Shown: positions 49,370 through 59,210, counted from the stretch's first letter. The stretch is DNA of 64,000 nt from Desulfomonilaceae bacterium (GCA_041662605.1 JBAZSD010000010.1:62001-126000), one strand, 5' to 3'. Notes: generated by a model not told the origin, from the letters alone. Program-made: numbers and translations.

Positions 49370-51247
49370 ATGAAAAGCTGGAATGAAACTGACATAATTG
49401 TTGTGGGTGCGGGACACGCGGGCTGTGAGGCAGCCTTGGCCATCGCTCGTATGGGATTAAGTGTATGGCTCTATACTCTCAATGTAGACACCATCGGACT
49501 AATGCCATGCAACCCCTCCATCGGCGGTATAGGTAAAGGTCACTTGGTGAAAGAAATTGACGCCCTTGGCGGTGAAATGGGGGCCGCCGCCGACAAGAGT
49601 TGCATTCAGTACAAGTTGCTCGGTATCAGCAAGGGACCTGCCGTTCGAGGATCAAGAATGCAATGCGATCGGCTCGATTATTCTGCCGCCATGAGGACCG
49701 CTGTGGAAGCTCAGGAGAATATCCTAATACGTCAGGAGATGGTTGACAGCCTAGTAATTAAGGACGCCAAATGTCGCGGAGTAGTAGAAAGAACCGGATA
49801 TGAGGTTACGGCTGGATCCGTAATACTGGCCACCGGTACCTTTCTGGATGGGACAATCCATGTTGGACCGGTCAATTACAAGGCCGGCAGGGCAGGGGAG
49901 TTCCCATCAATAAGCCTGGCAAGACAATTGAGAGACCTTGGCTTACCATCGGGGCGATTCAAGACTGGCACCCCTCCAAGAATAAAACGATCCAGCATCG
50001 ACTTTTCGGTAATGTCCGAAGATACAGGTGACCTTAAGGTCATACCCTTCTCCATGAGAACCGTTTCTATTAATCGTCCTGTGAAATCTTGTTTCAAAAC
50101 TCGTACGTCTGCGGCCACTCATGAGTTTGTCACGAAACACTTGCGCAAGTCTTCCCTTTACTCTGGCGCTATTCAGGGAAAGCCCGCCAGATACTGTCCG
50201 TCTTTGGAAGACAAGATCGCCCGTTTCCCAGAACGGGGGAGTCATCCCGTAGTTGCCGAACCGGAGGGGCTTAACACAACCGAAATATATCTCAAGGGGT
50301 TGGGGAATTCATTACCCGCCGACCTGCAATATGAACTTCTTCACACCGTGCCTGGGCTTGAGGCTGTGGAAATTGTGCGGCCTGCGTATGCTATTGAATA
50401 TGATTTCGTAGACCCCAGATGTCTCAAACTCTCCCTCGAGACAAAACTCGTCGCCAACCTTTATTTGGCTGGACAAATCAATGGAACTTCAGGCTATGAA
50501 GAAGCCGCAGCCCAAGGCTTAATGGCAGGTATAAACGCCGCTCTAAAACTGAAGGAACAGGAACCCATGATTCTCGACCGTTCCGAGGCCTATATAGGCG
50601 TAATGATCGATGACCTGGTTACCAGGGGAGTTCTTGAACCCTATCGGATGTTCACATCCAGGGCGGAACACAGGCTACTGTTAAGAGAAGATAATGCGGA
50701 TGAACGTCTCGTTAAGAAGGGCGCTTCAATAGGTTTGTTGAGTTCTGACACACTACGGATCGTTGAAGAGAGGCAAAAAGACCTCAAAAATCACTTGAAT
50801 CAACTCAATGAAATTCGAATTAAACCTTCCGCCGAACTTAACGATCTGGTGATTTCTCGGGGAGGGTCAGAAATGCGTGAAGCCATGTCCGCCGCCAAGT
50901 TTTTGAAAAGACCGGAAATTAGATTCGCAGATCTCGAAAGACTGGGTTTCTGGGAAAACGAGAAGATTGATGAAAAACTGCAGTCACAAATCGAAATAGA
51001 ACTCAAATATGAAGGATATATAAAGAGACAAAAGCGTGAGGCTGAACAGTTTGTCCGACTGGAGAAGGTGAGAATCCCGGAGGACTTTGATTATGAGTCG
51101 GTTCCGGGATTGTCACGTGAGTTAAAAGAGCGACTGGGCTCAACTCGACCACACTCGATAGGGCACGTTTCCCGAGTTTCCGGAGTGACTCCGGCCGCAG
51201 TCACCGCCATCATGGTAATGATACGCAGCGCCCAGGCTAGAGTCTGA
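49370..51247 (+). CDS. mnmG: MnmG (GidA), tRNA uridine-34 modification enzyme
   Basis: A 625-residue FAD-binding protein matching MnmG in order and length. FAD-binding motif VVGAGHAGCEAALAIARMGL starts near residue 8. Then come MPCNPSIGGIGKGHLVKEID, the conserved GSRMQCDRLDY-type segment (here GSRMQCDRLDYSAAMR), RFKTGTPPRI and GQINGTSGYEEAAAQGLMAG. The C-terminal MnmE-interacting helix bundle ends RSAQARV. With MnmE (not in the window) it forms 5-carboxymethylaminomethyl-uridine at the wobble position of certain tRNAs. ATG 49370 is preceded by an adjacent TTG that is less likely. The binding site is weak. Confidence 0.97.
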   Translation: MKSWNETDIIVVGAGHAGCEAALAIARMGLSVWLYTLNVDTIGLMPCNPSIGGIGKGHLVKEIDALGGEMGAAADKSCIQYKLLGISKGPAVRGSRMQCDRLDYSAAMRTAVEAQENILIRQEMVDSLVIKDAKCRGVVERTGYEVTAGSVILATGTFLDGTIHVGPVNYKAGRAGEFPSISLARQLRDLGLPSGRFKTGTPPRIKRSSIDFSVMSEDTGDLKVIPFSMRTVSINRPVKSCFKTRTSAATHEFVTKHLRKSSLYSGAIQGKPARYCPSLEDKIARFPERGSHPVVAEPEGLNTTEIYLKGLGNSLPADLQYELLHTVPGLEAVEIVRPAYAIEYDFVDPRCLKLSLETKLVANLYLAGQINGTSGYEEAAAQGLMAGINAALKLKEQEPMILDRSEAYIGVMIDDLVTRGVLEPYRMFTSRAEHRLLLREDNADERLVKKGASIGLLSSDTLRIVEERQKDLKNHLNQLNEIRIKPSAELNDLVISRGGSEMREAMSAAKFLKRPEIRFADLERLGFWENEKIDEKLQSQIEIELKYEGYIKRQKREAEQFVRLEKVRIPEDFDYESVPGLSRELKERLGSTRPHSIGHVSRVSGVTPAAVTAIMVMIRSAQARV

Positions 51248-51407
51248 TCTGAATTAGACTGTCTCATCCGAAAAGGCCGGGTAATTCCATCATTTTCAGC
51301 GTATTTCCCAACATCCGAAACTGGTTGGTATATCGAGCAAAATACATAGATGGCATGGCTAATATGGAGAGTCACAGCATTAAGAACATGACCCATTTGG
51401 CGATTAA

Positions 51408-52898
51408 TCACTCTTTCTTCAATAGTTGATCCAGATCAACCCTCAGTTTTCCTATAAACGCCCCGTTCACGATATAAATCACATGCTTTTCGTCGTTTGG
51501 AGGTTCCACCATAGCGTATGCGATCTTCGGGACCTTTGGAGCATCCAGCCCCTGCGCCGGTTTTTTGTTGTCGCTTTCCGGGGCGACGGCATGGTCGGCG
51601 CCGGTTCGACCGTCAGTATTGGATGGTGGTTCCTCAGAAGCAGGCCACCCCATAGTTATCTTTACTGGATCCTTGGCCCCTTTCTCATAAATCGACATTA
51701 CAAGCTGTGGCAGGTTAAGCTGGAACGGGGCAAGATCATCAGGGATGGGATAAATGACTGATTTGTAATTCAGGTCTTTGAGCGACCAGAGCATCTCGCT
51801 TACCAACCAGTCCTCCAGTTTGTCACGCCGGTCCGGTTGTTCCATTTTCCACTTGTTGTCAGAGGCTCTGGCCAGTTCCCAGTTTTTCCCCATGAATTCT
51901 ATCAGGACCTTTTCAACTATCCTTGGTTCGATTGAAACAATGGACCTATCGGTCAAAGAATCCGGATCAAGCTTCTCCCCAGTAAAGAACCTGTCATCCA
52001 CCACATATACAGGAGCCTCGCCTGAGACTGACATGTATACGGAATTTCCTGATTGGCCGCTTCCCGACTTCTTATCTTTAATGGAACCTAGTGTAAGGGT
52101 TTTCTTGAAATCTTTTCCGGTAAGTGTAATTGAATTCTTGGACTCATTTAGATTATATGGGTTGTTGGCATTCTGTGGTTCGTCAATTATTTCCTTGGCT
52201 TTTAGAGTTTCCAGGCTCCTGAGAAGGGTTCTAACCGACGCTGATTTCGCCGGCGCTTCAACAGGTTTCAGAATGCGCCACTTCCCTTCTTTCTGTTCAA
52301 GATCTGTTTCCTGGCCATCCTTGACGATTTCAATTTTATTGATTCGGCCAGGAGAAAATTTTGCCACAGACTTGTCGCGAAGGTCGAACAGTGTCTTGTT
52401 AACACTTATCCTCAAAGTGTCCGGTACCAGGAGAAGGCGGGGCTCTCCTTCGACTTTCAAATAATAAGATGATTTGGAAGGATTTGGGGCTCCGAAACAG
52501 ATCTTCACATTCTTGCCGGGCCCGGTGAAAGTCAATTCAAGATCAGGCTTGTCCAGCCCGTAGTCCTGCCAGTTGACATCCTTATCCAAAACGGTTTTTT
52601 CTGGTTGGGCGAGTGTCGAGGCAACTAATAGGTCCTCGACAGCCTTCGTGTCGGCGGAAGTGTTGACAGGGCTGATGATATTCCATCCTTTTGAATCTGA
52701 TTTCTTAATATCAATGGCTTTTTCATCATGTCTCACAATCTTGACATCTTTGATCTGGTCCCGGTCAAGCTGAACGATCCTGGATTCTTTCTCCTTACGG
52801 TCTGTCTCAGCCTGTTTGTGTTTGATCTCCACAAAATATATGTACGCCACTAGGGCTAACAAAACGCCCAAATAGATCAGTATCTTATATGGTTTCAT
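51408..52898 (-). CDS. DUF4340 protein, partner of the Gld-type ABC transporter
   Basis: A 496-residue protein with one N-terminal membrane helix (ILIYLGVLLALVAYIYFVEI) and a long exported part of repeated beta-rich units. It reads RIVQLDRDQIKDVKIVRHDE, KGWNIISPVNTSADTKAVED, QDYGLDKPDLELTFTG and FCPGRINKIEIVKDGQETD-like stretches. The DUF4340 pattern (Y-G-L, K-W-x-I-x-P) occurs twice. It begins 5 bases after the GldG-like gene on the same strand, and DUF4340 proteins regularly accompany GldA/F/G transporters. ATG 52898 fits the membrane helix best. Confidence 0.85.
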   Translation of the reverse strand: MKPYKILIYLGVLLALVAYIYFVEIKHKQAETDRKEKESRIVQLDRDQIKDVKIVRHDEKAIDIKKSDSKGWNIISPVNTSADTKAVEDLLVASTLAQPEKTVLDKDVNWQDYGLDKPDLELTFTGPGKNVKICFGAPNPSKSSYYLKVEGEPRLLLVPDTLRISVNKTLFDLRDKSVAKFSPGRINKIEIVKDGQETDLEQKEGKWRILKPVEAPAKSASVRTLLRSLETLKAKEIIDEPQNANNPYNLNESKNSITLTGKDFKKTLTLGSIKDKKSGSGQSGNSVYMSVSGEAPVYVVDDRFFTGEKLDPDSLTDRSIVSIEPRIVEKVLIEFMGKNWELARASDNKWKMEQPDRRDKLEDWLVSEMLWSLKDLNYKSVIYPIPDDLAPFQLNLPQLVMSIYEKGAKDPVKITMGWPASEEPPSNTDGRTGADHAVAPESDNKKPAQGLDAPKVPKIAYAMVEPPNDEKHVIYIVNGAFIGKLRVDLDQLLKKE

Positions 52899-52902
52899 GG
52901 AA

Positions 52903-54381
52903 CTAATCCAATCCTCCAGCCCTGGCGAGTTTTCTCCTATAAACAAATACGGCCACACCCGCGAGGATCCAGATCAGTGGGACGATGATCACTGGGATTA
53001 CGAATGAGATCAGCGACTGGTTCCCAGTAAGGACAATAGGTTGGGCATTTTCGGATTTGGGTCGAATTGCTATAAGGTTCTCATCTTCAGCCAGCCAGGA
53101 TATGCTGTTCAGAAACAAATCTCCGTTTCCCTGAAGTTTGAAGAAACGGTTCGCTGCGAACAGCGAGCTGCCGGCAACAACAACACGACCCTTCTTGTTG
53201 GTTTTTGTGTCGTTCGCCACGTCGGATTTTTGCGGCTGATCCTTGTCAGAAGATTTTGCATTGGAATCGGTGGCAGCTTTGGGACCAAGCGCTTTGGCCG
53301 TGATGGTCGACACGGCCATAACTGGTATCGGACCTTTCTTGCCGGTTTTTTCGTTGAAGTCGGCGACGCCGGAGTTAAGCTGCTGTTCGTCGATGGTCCA
53401 GGAAACAGGGCTTGTCTTGGCAAGTTCTATAGCCTGGACACCCGGGGGATTTGGAGACACGACCCGAACGGACCTGGTTTGAGGAAAGAATGATGCGACA
53501 GTGAAGTTCCTGGTGATTGGAAACTGGGCATAGGTCGTGATAACCGGCATAAGATAATCGCCACCAAGAGCCTGGCTCATTCTGTCGACAACGATGTCAC
53601 CTGTGGTCTCGAAGCCGTATTTCTTAAGGACCTCGCAGAGCTTAGGGGTTTTGAAGGGATTGAGTGTTACTAGAAGACTGCCGCCTTTACCTACATAATC
53701 CTCAATAGCCGAAAACTCATTGTCCATCGGATCGGTTTTTGGGCCCGCAATCACAAGGATTGCGCAATCGTCCGGGACCTTGGGCGTTTCAAGCAAAATG
53801 AGATCAGACGTCGTGTAATTCTGTTTTTCAATCTGATCCTTGGCCACTGAAAAACCCTGAACTCCTGTGTCCGCGGGATCGAGTTCACCATGGCCCTTAA
53901 GAAAATACACTTTCTTCACTTCCGTCCGCAACAAACGTGTTAGAGCGTTGGTCAGAGATTCCTCATCCAACTGATTAAGCCTCTCGGTCTTGGGGCCGAC
54001 TTTCAAAATGACTGTGGGGTAACTGTCAATCTTGTTTTGGAGAGCTAAAGCCCGGTCCCTGTCCGGATCATAAAAGGTGTAGGTAAAATTCTTCCATACG
54101 TCGCGGTAACGATCCAACAGATCCTGGGTGTGCTCCCGACCTCTTTGATCCTTTGTTTCGTAAAAAGCCAGGACTTCGACTGGAAGGTCTTTGTCTTTAA
54201 AGGTTTCAATAACCTGGCGACTCTGGGGCGCAAGTGTATGGCTACCGGAATTGGTCACGTCCCATCTCTTGGGGTTCTGAACGGCGATATATTGAAGAGC
54301 TACAATTATTGCCAGGAATATAATGATTCCAAAGGCTAGTCCACCACCTTTAGCAGTCCGAGATTTAAAAAAATCACTCAT
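52903..54381 (-). CDS. GldG-family protein (exported part of the Gld-type ABC transporter)
   Basis: A 492-residue protein with an N-terminal helix (LAFGIIIFLAIIVALQYIAV), a large exported domain and a C-terminal helix (VIPVIIVPLIWILAGVAVFV). The exported part starts NSGSHTLAPQSRQVIETFKD, with the GldG-type ABC_transp_aux domain (FYETKDQRGREHTQDLLDRY, KVYFLKGHGELDPADTGVQG, DDCAILVIAGPKTDPMDNEF). It lies between the permease and the DUF4340 gene, in the same order as in other phyla. A stretch rich in Lys/Asp/Ser (NAKSSDKDQPQKSD) is a flexible loop. Confidence 0.88.
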   Translation of the reverse strand: MSDFFKSRTAKGGGLAFGIIIFLAIIVALQYIAVQNPKRWDVTNSGSHTLAPQSRQVIETFKDKDLPVEVLAFYETKDQRGREHTQDLLDRYRDVWKNFTYTFYDPDRDRALALQNKIDSYPTVILKVGPKTERLNQLDEESLTNALTRLLRTEVKKVYFLKGHGELDPADTGVQGFSVAKDQIEKQNYTTSDLILLETPKVPDDCAILVIAGPKTDPMDNEFSAIEDYVGKGGSLLVTLNPFKTPKLCEVLKKYGFETTGDIVVDRMSQALGGDYLMPVITTYAQFPITRNFTVASFFPQTRSVRVVSPNPPGVQAIELAKTSPVSWTIDEQQLNSGVADFNEKTGKKGPIPVMAVSTITAKALGPKAATDSNAKSSDKDQPQKSDVANDTKTNKKGRVVVAGSSLFAANRFFKLQGNGDLFLNSISWLAEDENLIAIRPKSENAQPIVLTGNQSLISFVIPVIIVPLIWILAGVAVFVYRRKLARAGGLD

Positions 54382-54384
54382 ATG

Positions 54385-55155
54385 TCATCCCCTCCACCGT
54401 TGAGTTTCAACGGATCGAAAGCTCAGAAACAGGAAAAAGGCCGTGAAAAATAGAAAATAGGTGACATCTGAAACGGTGATTACGCCCTTAAAGAATGAAT
54501 CGAGCCGCTCCAATATCGAAGTCTGACGGATTATCGCGGCCATTGTCGGACCTGTGAAGGAGGAAGTCCAACTGATGATCCAAAACATCAACGCAGCGCC
54601 AAAAGAGATCGCCGCAGCTACAATCTGGTTTTCTGTCACCGAGGAAATAAATGCCCCTAAAGCTATGAATGATGCCCCCATTAGGATCAATCCCAGATAA
54701 CTGCTGAAAAAGACACCTATGTCAAAGGATCCCAATGTAGCCATAATAATTGCGAAAGTTAGTGTGCAACCCATCATGATCAGCAGCACTGTTACGGCAG
54801 CGAGGAACTTCCCCATGACAATTCCGAAATCATTGACAGGGTAAGTGAGCAGGAGTTCGATTGTTCCGCTCTTTTTCTCCTCGGAGAAAAGCCTCATCGT
54901 CAACAGCGGCGTCAGAAAGAGGAGTATGATGCTCATGTTCTGAACCATCGGACGGATCACCACATCGGTGAGATTGATTCTGGTCATTATTGAAGGATCA
55001 TTTGCAGCCTGTAGACTCACAAGACTTAACAGGGACAGGTTGGCCCAGAAGAAAAATCCTGCTATAATTAGAAAAATGCCAATTACGGCGTAGGCTATGG
55101 GAGATACGAAGAAATTAGCCATTTCCTTCCTAAAGATCGCCACGAAACCGTTCAC
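54385..55155 (-). CDS. ABC-2-type permease (GldF-like)
   Basis: A 256-residue membrane protein with six hydrophobic segments. It begins FVAIFRKEMANFFVSPIAYA and has MRLFSEEKKSGTIELLLTYP, the conserved cytoplasmic elbow of ABC-2 permeases (E-E-K-x-x-G-T). This is the GldF pattern. It overlaps the ATPase gene at 55155 by one base and is followed by the GldG-like gene after 3 bases. The complex is probably an exporter or a mechanochemical device in the envelope. Confidence 0.9.
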   Translation of the reverse strand: MNGFVAIFRKEMANFFVSPIAYAVIGIFLIIAGFFFWANLSLLSLVSLQAANDPSIMTRINLTDVVIRPMVQNMSIILLFLTPLLTMRLFSEEKKSGTIELLLTYPVNDFGIVMGKFLAAVTVLLIMMGCTLTFAIIMATLGSFDIGVFFSSYLGLILMGASFIALGAFISSVTENQIVAAAISFGAALMFWIISWTSSFTGPTMAAIIRQTSILERLDSFFKGVITVSDVTYFLFFTAFFLFLSFRSVETQRWRG

Positions 55156-56138
55156 TAGGCCACCTCTCTTTCTGAAACAGCGCCTTTGGAGATCACGTCC
55201 CCGGATTCTTCAGTCACAAGATCAATGAAGACGTCTTCCAGACTCACATCTATGGATTTAAGCTCCAACAGGTCCCAATCCTTTTCTACGACAGCTTTTG
55301 CGAGTTGAGGCCTCGGGTCCGTTCCCTGCTCCGATTCCACAGTGAGTGTCAACTGGCCATCCTGAAACGGAGCGATGGTCCTGACGGCGGACACACCTTT
55401 CATAGTGGATATGAGTTGGATAGATTCATGTTCCGGAGCCCGTAAAGTGATTTGAATTCTTGGGCCTCTGGCAGAGCCGCTAATCAAATTTTCAGGCGTG
55501 TCTTCGGCGACTATTGAGCCTTTGTTTATAATTATGACTCGTGAACATACCTGGCTCACTTCGGGTAGAATGTGGGATGACAGTATCACCGTCTTATTTG
55601 ATGCGAAGCTTTTTATAAGATTTCTGATTTCCCTGATCTGTCTAGGATCCAGACCGATGGTGGGCTCATCAAGAATAATTATGGGCGGATCTCCGATCAA
55701 CGCCTGAGCCAGACCAACTCGCTGCCTATAACCTTTTGAGAGCCAGCGGACCATTTTAGGCATTACTTCTTGTATCCCAACTATGCCTGAAACCCTGTCG
55801 ATTTCATAATCCCGATTCGAGGATCGGATACCTTTGGCCCGCGCAACAAATTCGAGGTACCCGCGAACTCGCATCCAATTGTAAAGCGGAACATTCTCAG
55901 GCAAGTAACCGATATTACGCCGGACTGTCATTGAATCCTCAGAGACATCTGTCCCGGCAATTTTTACAGTCCCGGATGTGGCAGGAACAAAACAGGTGAG
56001 AATGCGCATCGTGGTAGTTTTTCCGGCTCCGTTGGGCCCCAGAAAACCCACTATTTCTCCAGGTTGTACCAGGAAATTCACATCCTTTATGGCAGCCAGA
56101 CTTCCATAATATTTGGTCAATCCGCTGACCTCGATCAT
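55155..56138 (-). CDS. ABC transporter ATPase (GldA-like)
   Basis: A 327-residue ABC ATPase. Walker A is GPNGAGKTT near residue 34, the Q-loop is YLPENVPLYN, the signature is RWLSKGYRQRVGLAQALIGD, and Walker B is IIILDEPTIGLDPRQIREIR. After residue 220 comes the C-terminal accessory domain typical of GldA/CcmA-like ATPases (TLTVESEQGTDPRPQLAKAV, DVSLEDVFIDLV). It is the first gene of a four-gene operon GldA-GldF-GldG-DUF4340. In Bacteroidetes GldAFG are needed for gliding. The same set occurs widely in non-gliding bacteria with unknown cargo. Confidence 0.93.
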   Translation of the reverse strand: MIEVSGLTKYYGSLAAIKDVNFLVQPGEIVGFLGPNGAGKTTTMRILTCFVPATSGTVKIAGTDVSEDSMTVRRNIGYLPENVPLYNWMRVRGYLEFVARAKGIRSSNRDYEIDRVSGIVGIQEVMPKMVRWLSKGYRQRVGLAQALIGDPPIIILDEPTIGLDPRQIREIRNLIKSFASNKTVILSSHILPEVSQVCSRVIIINKGSIVAEDTPENLISGSARGPRIQITLRAPEHESIQLISTMKGVSAVRTIAPFQDGQLTLTVESEQGTDPRPQLAKAVVEKDWDLLELKSIDVSLEDVFIDLVTEESGDVISKGAVSEREVA

Positions 56139-56331
56139 ATGGCGTCCTCCTAAATTCTTAGTTCAGATGGCCGTTTTAGCAACTGACGTGTTTTTGTCAA
56201 GTAACACACAACTTGTTCTTGAATGAAAAATTATATCCTGGATATTCAAGATATTGTCATCATAGATTTTCAACTTTTACACATACCAAGCTTAACTCGT
56301 TGTTATCAAATATTAATAATTGTAACCATTC

Positions 56332-56360
56332 TTGACCGCTGAATCGAGCCGTGATATAGA
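56332..56360 (+). promoter_or_regulatory. Sigma-70-type promoter for the TPR gene
   Basis: TTGACC at 56332-56337 and TATAGA at 56355-56360 are separated by 17 bases. Transcription would start near 56367, about 85 bases before the TPR-protein ATG at 56451. The surrounding gap of 312 bases (56139-56450) is AT-rich and shows nothing else. Confidence 0.55.
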
Positions 56361-56450
56361 TTTTTCGCTCTTTACACTGAGCATGCTCCATAGTTCAGGC
56401 AAACTGAATTTATACGACACCTGAATTGTGAAGGAGATTCAAAAAAAATT

Positions 56451-57869
56451 ATGGATCAACAGCGATCTTTAGGAAACAAGGTGTTTTTTCTGTGTTTGAC
56501 GCTTCTCATGTGCTTTGGAGAGAACGCGGTGTCTTGGGGCTCAAGTCCAACTGACGCTCAAAAAGCTGAGAACGCGTTTTTTCGCGGGAGCCATCTTCTA
56601 GCCAGGGACAACATGAATGAAGCTCTCCCGGCTCTCGAGGAAGCCCTCACTCTGGATCCCCAAAACGCCAAATTCCGTCGGGTACTCGCTATAGCATACA
56701 ACAATTATGGAATTCGTCTGAGTAAAGAAGGAAAGATAGTTGATGGACTGCGTTTTTTTGAAAAGGCGCTGGACGTGCAACCCGACGACGAAGAGATCAA
56801 AACAAATTTGGTGAACGCATGCCTTCAGGCGGTTTCAAGCGCCCCAGAAAAGATTTCTGACAAGGACAAAATTCATTTTCTCAGAAAATCTATCAAGGCT
56901 CATCCAAACGACCCATCGATCAAGAAAGCTCTGGCGGCCTTGATCAACAATCAGGGAGTTTCAGATACCGCAAGTTCCTCTCAAAAGAATGAAATAAAGG
57001 AATTGGAAGACGCTCTGGCTCTGGACCCTTCAAACCTGAAGATCAAGAAAAATCTTGGTGTGGCCTATTACAACATGGCTATAGAGAAGGGGAAAGCTGG
57101 AGCAATCGAAGAAGAGATCGAGCTGCTCAAGAAAGCTGATGAATACAGTCCTAAAGATCCCATCACCGAGCAAGCCATGGCAAGAGCCATTTCGAATCTG
57201 GCCGTGATTAAGGGGAAGACAGGCGAATTCGACACGCAAATTTCTTTACTCAAACAAGCCCTTGAATTGGATCCCAACGATGCGACCACCAAGAAAAACC
57301 TTGCTGCGGCATACAACAATTACTCAGTCAAGGATGGCGCCCTGAGTCTTGAAGCAAGATTGGCCAACCTGCAAAACGCATTAAAACTGGACCCCAAGAA
57401 TCAACTTACTCATTCCAATCTCGCTATAATCATGACCAGACAGGGGATAGCGGAATACAAGGCCGGCCACGTTTCCAAGGCGGTCATTACTCTGGAAAAA
57501 GCCTTGAAATATGATAGCAAAAACAAGGCTGCTCAGTCCAACCTCGCGGCGATTTACCACAATCAGGCCCTGAATTACGGAGATCAGGGCAAATATGAAC
57601 AGGAAATCCAGTATCTTAACAAAGCCATAGGTTTAGAACCTGAGAACAGTCAGATCAAGACCGATCTGGCCCTGGCTTACAACGACTATGCCGTCAGCCT
57701 TGATAAGAAAGGGGACGTCAAGAAACAGACAGAATTCCTGAATAAGGCTATAAAACTAGCGCCTGAAAACAAAGCGATTCAGGAAAACTTGAAGCGAATA
57801 AAACAGAAAGAACCAGCGCCCTCGAAAAGAGAACCCCGTCCAGGGGGAAAAAAGGCAAAGGAAGGTTGA
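56451..57869 (+). CDS. TPR-repeat protein, exported
   Basis: A 472-residue protein. A signal-like N-terminus (VFFLCLTLLMCFGENAVSWG) is followed by about eight TPR units of ~34 to 40 residues: ALPALEEALTLDPQNAKFRR, GLRFFEKALDVQPDDEEIKT, EEIELLKKADEYSPKDPITE, TQISLLKQALELDPNDATTK, KAVITLEKALKYDSKNKAAQ and EIQYLNKAIGLEPENSQIKT. Many units keep AYNNY at the start. It ends in a Lys/Pro-rich tail (APSKREPRPGGKKAKE). It is a protein-interaction scaffold, probably periplasmic. A promoter lies upstream (56332-56360). Confidence 0.85.
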   Translation: MDQQRSLGNKVFFLCLTLLMCFGENAVSWGSSPTDAQKAENAFFRGSHLLARDNMNEALPALEEALTLDPQNAKFRRVLAIAYNNYGIRLSKEGKIVDGLRFFEKALDVQPDDEEIKTNLVNACLQAVSSAPEKISDKDKIHFLRKSIKAHPNDPSIKKALAALINNQGVSDTASSSQKNEIKELEDALALDPSNLKIKKNLGVAYYNMAIEKGKAGAIEEEIELLKKADEYSPKDPITEQAMARAISNLAVIKGKTGEFDTQISLLKQALELDPNDATTKKNLAAAYNNYSVKDGALSLEARLANLQNALKLDPKNQLTHSNLAIIMTRQGIAEYKAGHVSKAVITLEKALKYDSKNKAAQSNLAAIYHNQALNYGDQGKYEQEIQYLNKAIGLEPENSQIKTDLALAYNDYAVSLDKKGDVKKQTEFLNKAIKLAPENKAIQENLKRIKQKEPAPSKREPRPGGKKAKEG

Positions 57870-57957
57870 TCGATTAATACAGTCTGAACTTCAAGGTCAG
57901 TTCCGCATGGTTTTGGCCGTTAAATCCGGCTGTTTCATGGTAATGAGTGGAGGTCTT

Positions 57958-58545
57958 TTGCTCAACATAATATGGCTATTTCTATTAGTTGTTTCAACCG
58001 TAATAGCCCTTGCGACGGGAAACTTGAAGCCTTTGGTCAACTCTGTTCCTGAAAGCGCCATGAACGCATTCAGGCTCGCTCTTGGATTGACGGGGATAAT
58101 GGCTCTCTGGCTGGGAATTATGAAAATTGCTGAGAAAAGTGGCCTGACCGAAAAGCTGAGCCAACTGATCGCCCCTCTGATGGTTCGAATTTTCCCTGGT
58201 GTTCCCCCCGATCACCCCGCTGTTGCGACCATGGCGTCAAACATGATCGCAAACATGTTCGGACTGAACAATGCTGCCACGCCGTTAGGGATAAAAGCTA
58301 TGAAGGATCTTGAAACGCTCAATCCGACAAAGGGAACCGCTACTCACGCCATGTGTATGTTTCTCGCCCTAAACACATCCAGCTTGCAGTTGGTTCCATT
58401 TGGAGCAATCGCCCTTTTGGCGGCTGGTGGCTCTAAAGATCCAACTATCATTATTTTTCCCACTATAATCGCAACTACTTTTTCGACCGTTTCAGCCTTT
58501 TGCATCGCTCGTTTACTTTCCAGGATGAAAAGATATCAGGACTGA
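57958..58545 (+). CDS. spmA: Spore maturation protein A-like (nucleoside-recognition domain)
   Basis: A 195-residue membrane protein. I chose TTG 57958 because GGAGG lies four bases upstream and the protein then starts LLNIIWLFLLVVSTVIALAT, as SpmA does. The longer frame from 57907 lacks a binding site. It has the Gate/nucleoside-recognition pattern FRLALGLTGIMALWLGIMKI and NMIANMFGLNNAATPLGIKA, with KGTATHAMCMFLALNTSSLQ near the end. SpmA/SpmB are needed for spore core dehydration in Firmicutes but occur widely in non-spore-formers. The gene is paired with spmB. Confidence 0.88.
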   Translation: MLNIIWLFLLVVSTVIALATGNLKPLVNSVPESAMNAFRLALGLTGIMALWLGIMKIAEKSGLTEKLSQLIAPLMVRIFPGVPPDHPAVATMASNMIANMFGLNNAATPLGIKAMKDLETLNPTKGTATHAMCMFLALNTSSLQLVPFGAIALLAAGGSKDPTIIIFPTIIATTFSTVSAFCIARLLSRMKRYQD

Positions 58546-58565
58546 CTTCCCACGCGTTGGAAAAT

Positions 58566-59105
58566 ATGTCGACGAATGAACTAGCATCCACCATATCAAA
58601 TTTGATCCTGATTTTGTTCCTTGTGGGCATTCCTCTGTATGGCGCTCTGAAGGGTGTCAAAGTTTATGAGACTTTTGTGGATGGCGCCAAACAGGGTTTT
58701 GAGATCGCTGTAAACATAATTCCCTATTTGGTGGCGATATTGGTAGCTGTGGGAATGTTCAGGGCTTCAGGGGCTATGGATATCCTGACCGGTTTCATCC
58801 CGTCGTCCTTACGAGACCTCGGGATAACATCGGATGTGCTGGCTTTGGCTCTGACCAGACCATTGTCCGGAGCGGCTTCTCTTGGAATTTTGGGTGAGAT
58901 AGTGACATCTCATGGTCCGGATTCCTTCCAGGCTAGGTTGGGATCGGTAATTCTGGGAAGCACTGAGACGACTCTATATGTGGTAGCTGTCTATTTTGGA
59001 GCGGTTAACATAAGCAAGACAAAATACGCAGTTCAGGCAGGGTTGTTAGCTGACCTGGTAGGAGTGCTCGCCGCTATTGTCGTATGCAGGATTATCTTCG
59101 GATGA
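58566..59105 (+). CDS. spmB: Spore maturation protein B-like (nucleoside-recognition domain)
   Basis: A 179-residue membrane protein starting at ATG 58566. The marks are FLVGIPLYGALKGVKVYETF, FVDGAKQGFEIAVNIIPYLV, RPLSGAASLGILGEIVTSHG, LGSTETTLYVVAVYFGAVNI and YAVQAGLLADLVGVLAAIVV, which fit SpmB over its whole length. It starts 20 bases after spmA, and the pair is likely one unit. In this probably non-sporulating host the pair may transport a small molecule across the membrane. Confidence 0.88.
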   Translation: MSTNELASTISNLILILFLVGIPLYGALKGVKVYETFVDGAKQGFEIAVNIIPYLVAILVAVGMFRASGAMDILTGFIPSSLRDLGITSDVLALALTRPLSGAASLGILGEIVTSHGPDSFQARLGSVILGSTETTLYVVAVYFGAVNISKTKYAVQAGLLADLVGVLAAIVVCRIIFG

Positions 59106-59210
59106 TGAGGTAAAAAAAGAAAAACGAGACGCAATATCTGAACCGACAGGTAGTTTCTAATTTGTACGCAAAGATTCTTGGCTGTTAATTTTGGGAAACC
59201 GGAATTTTTG

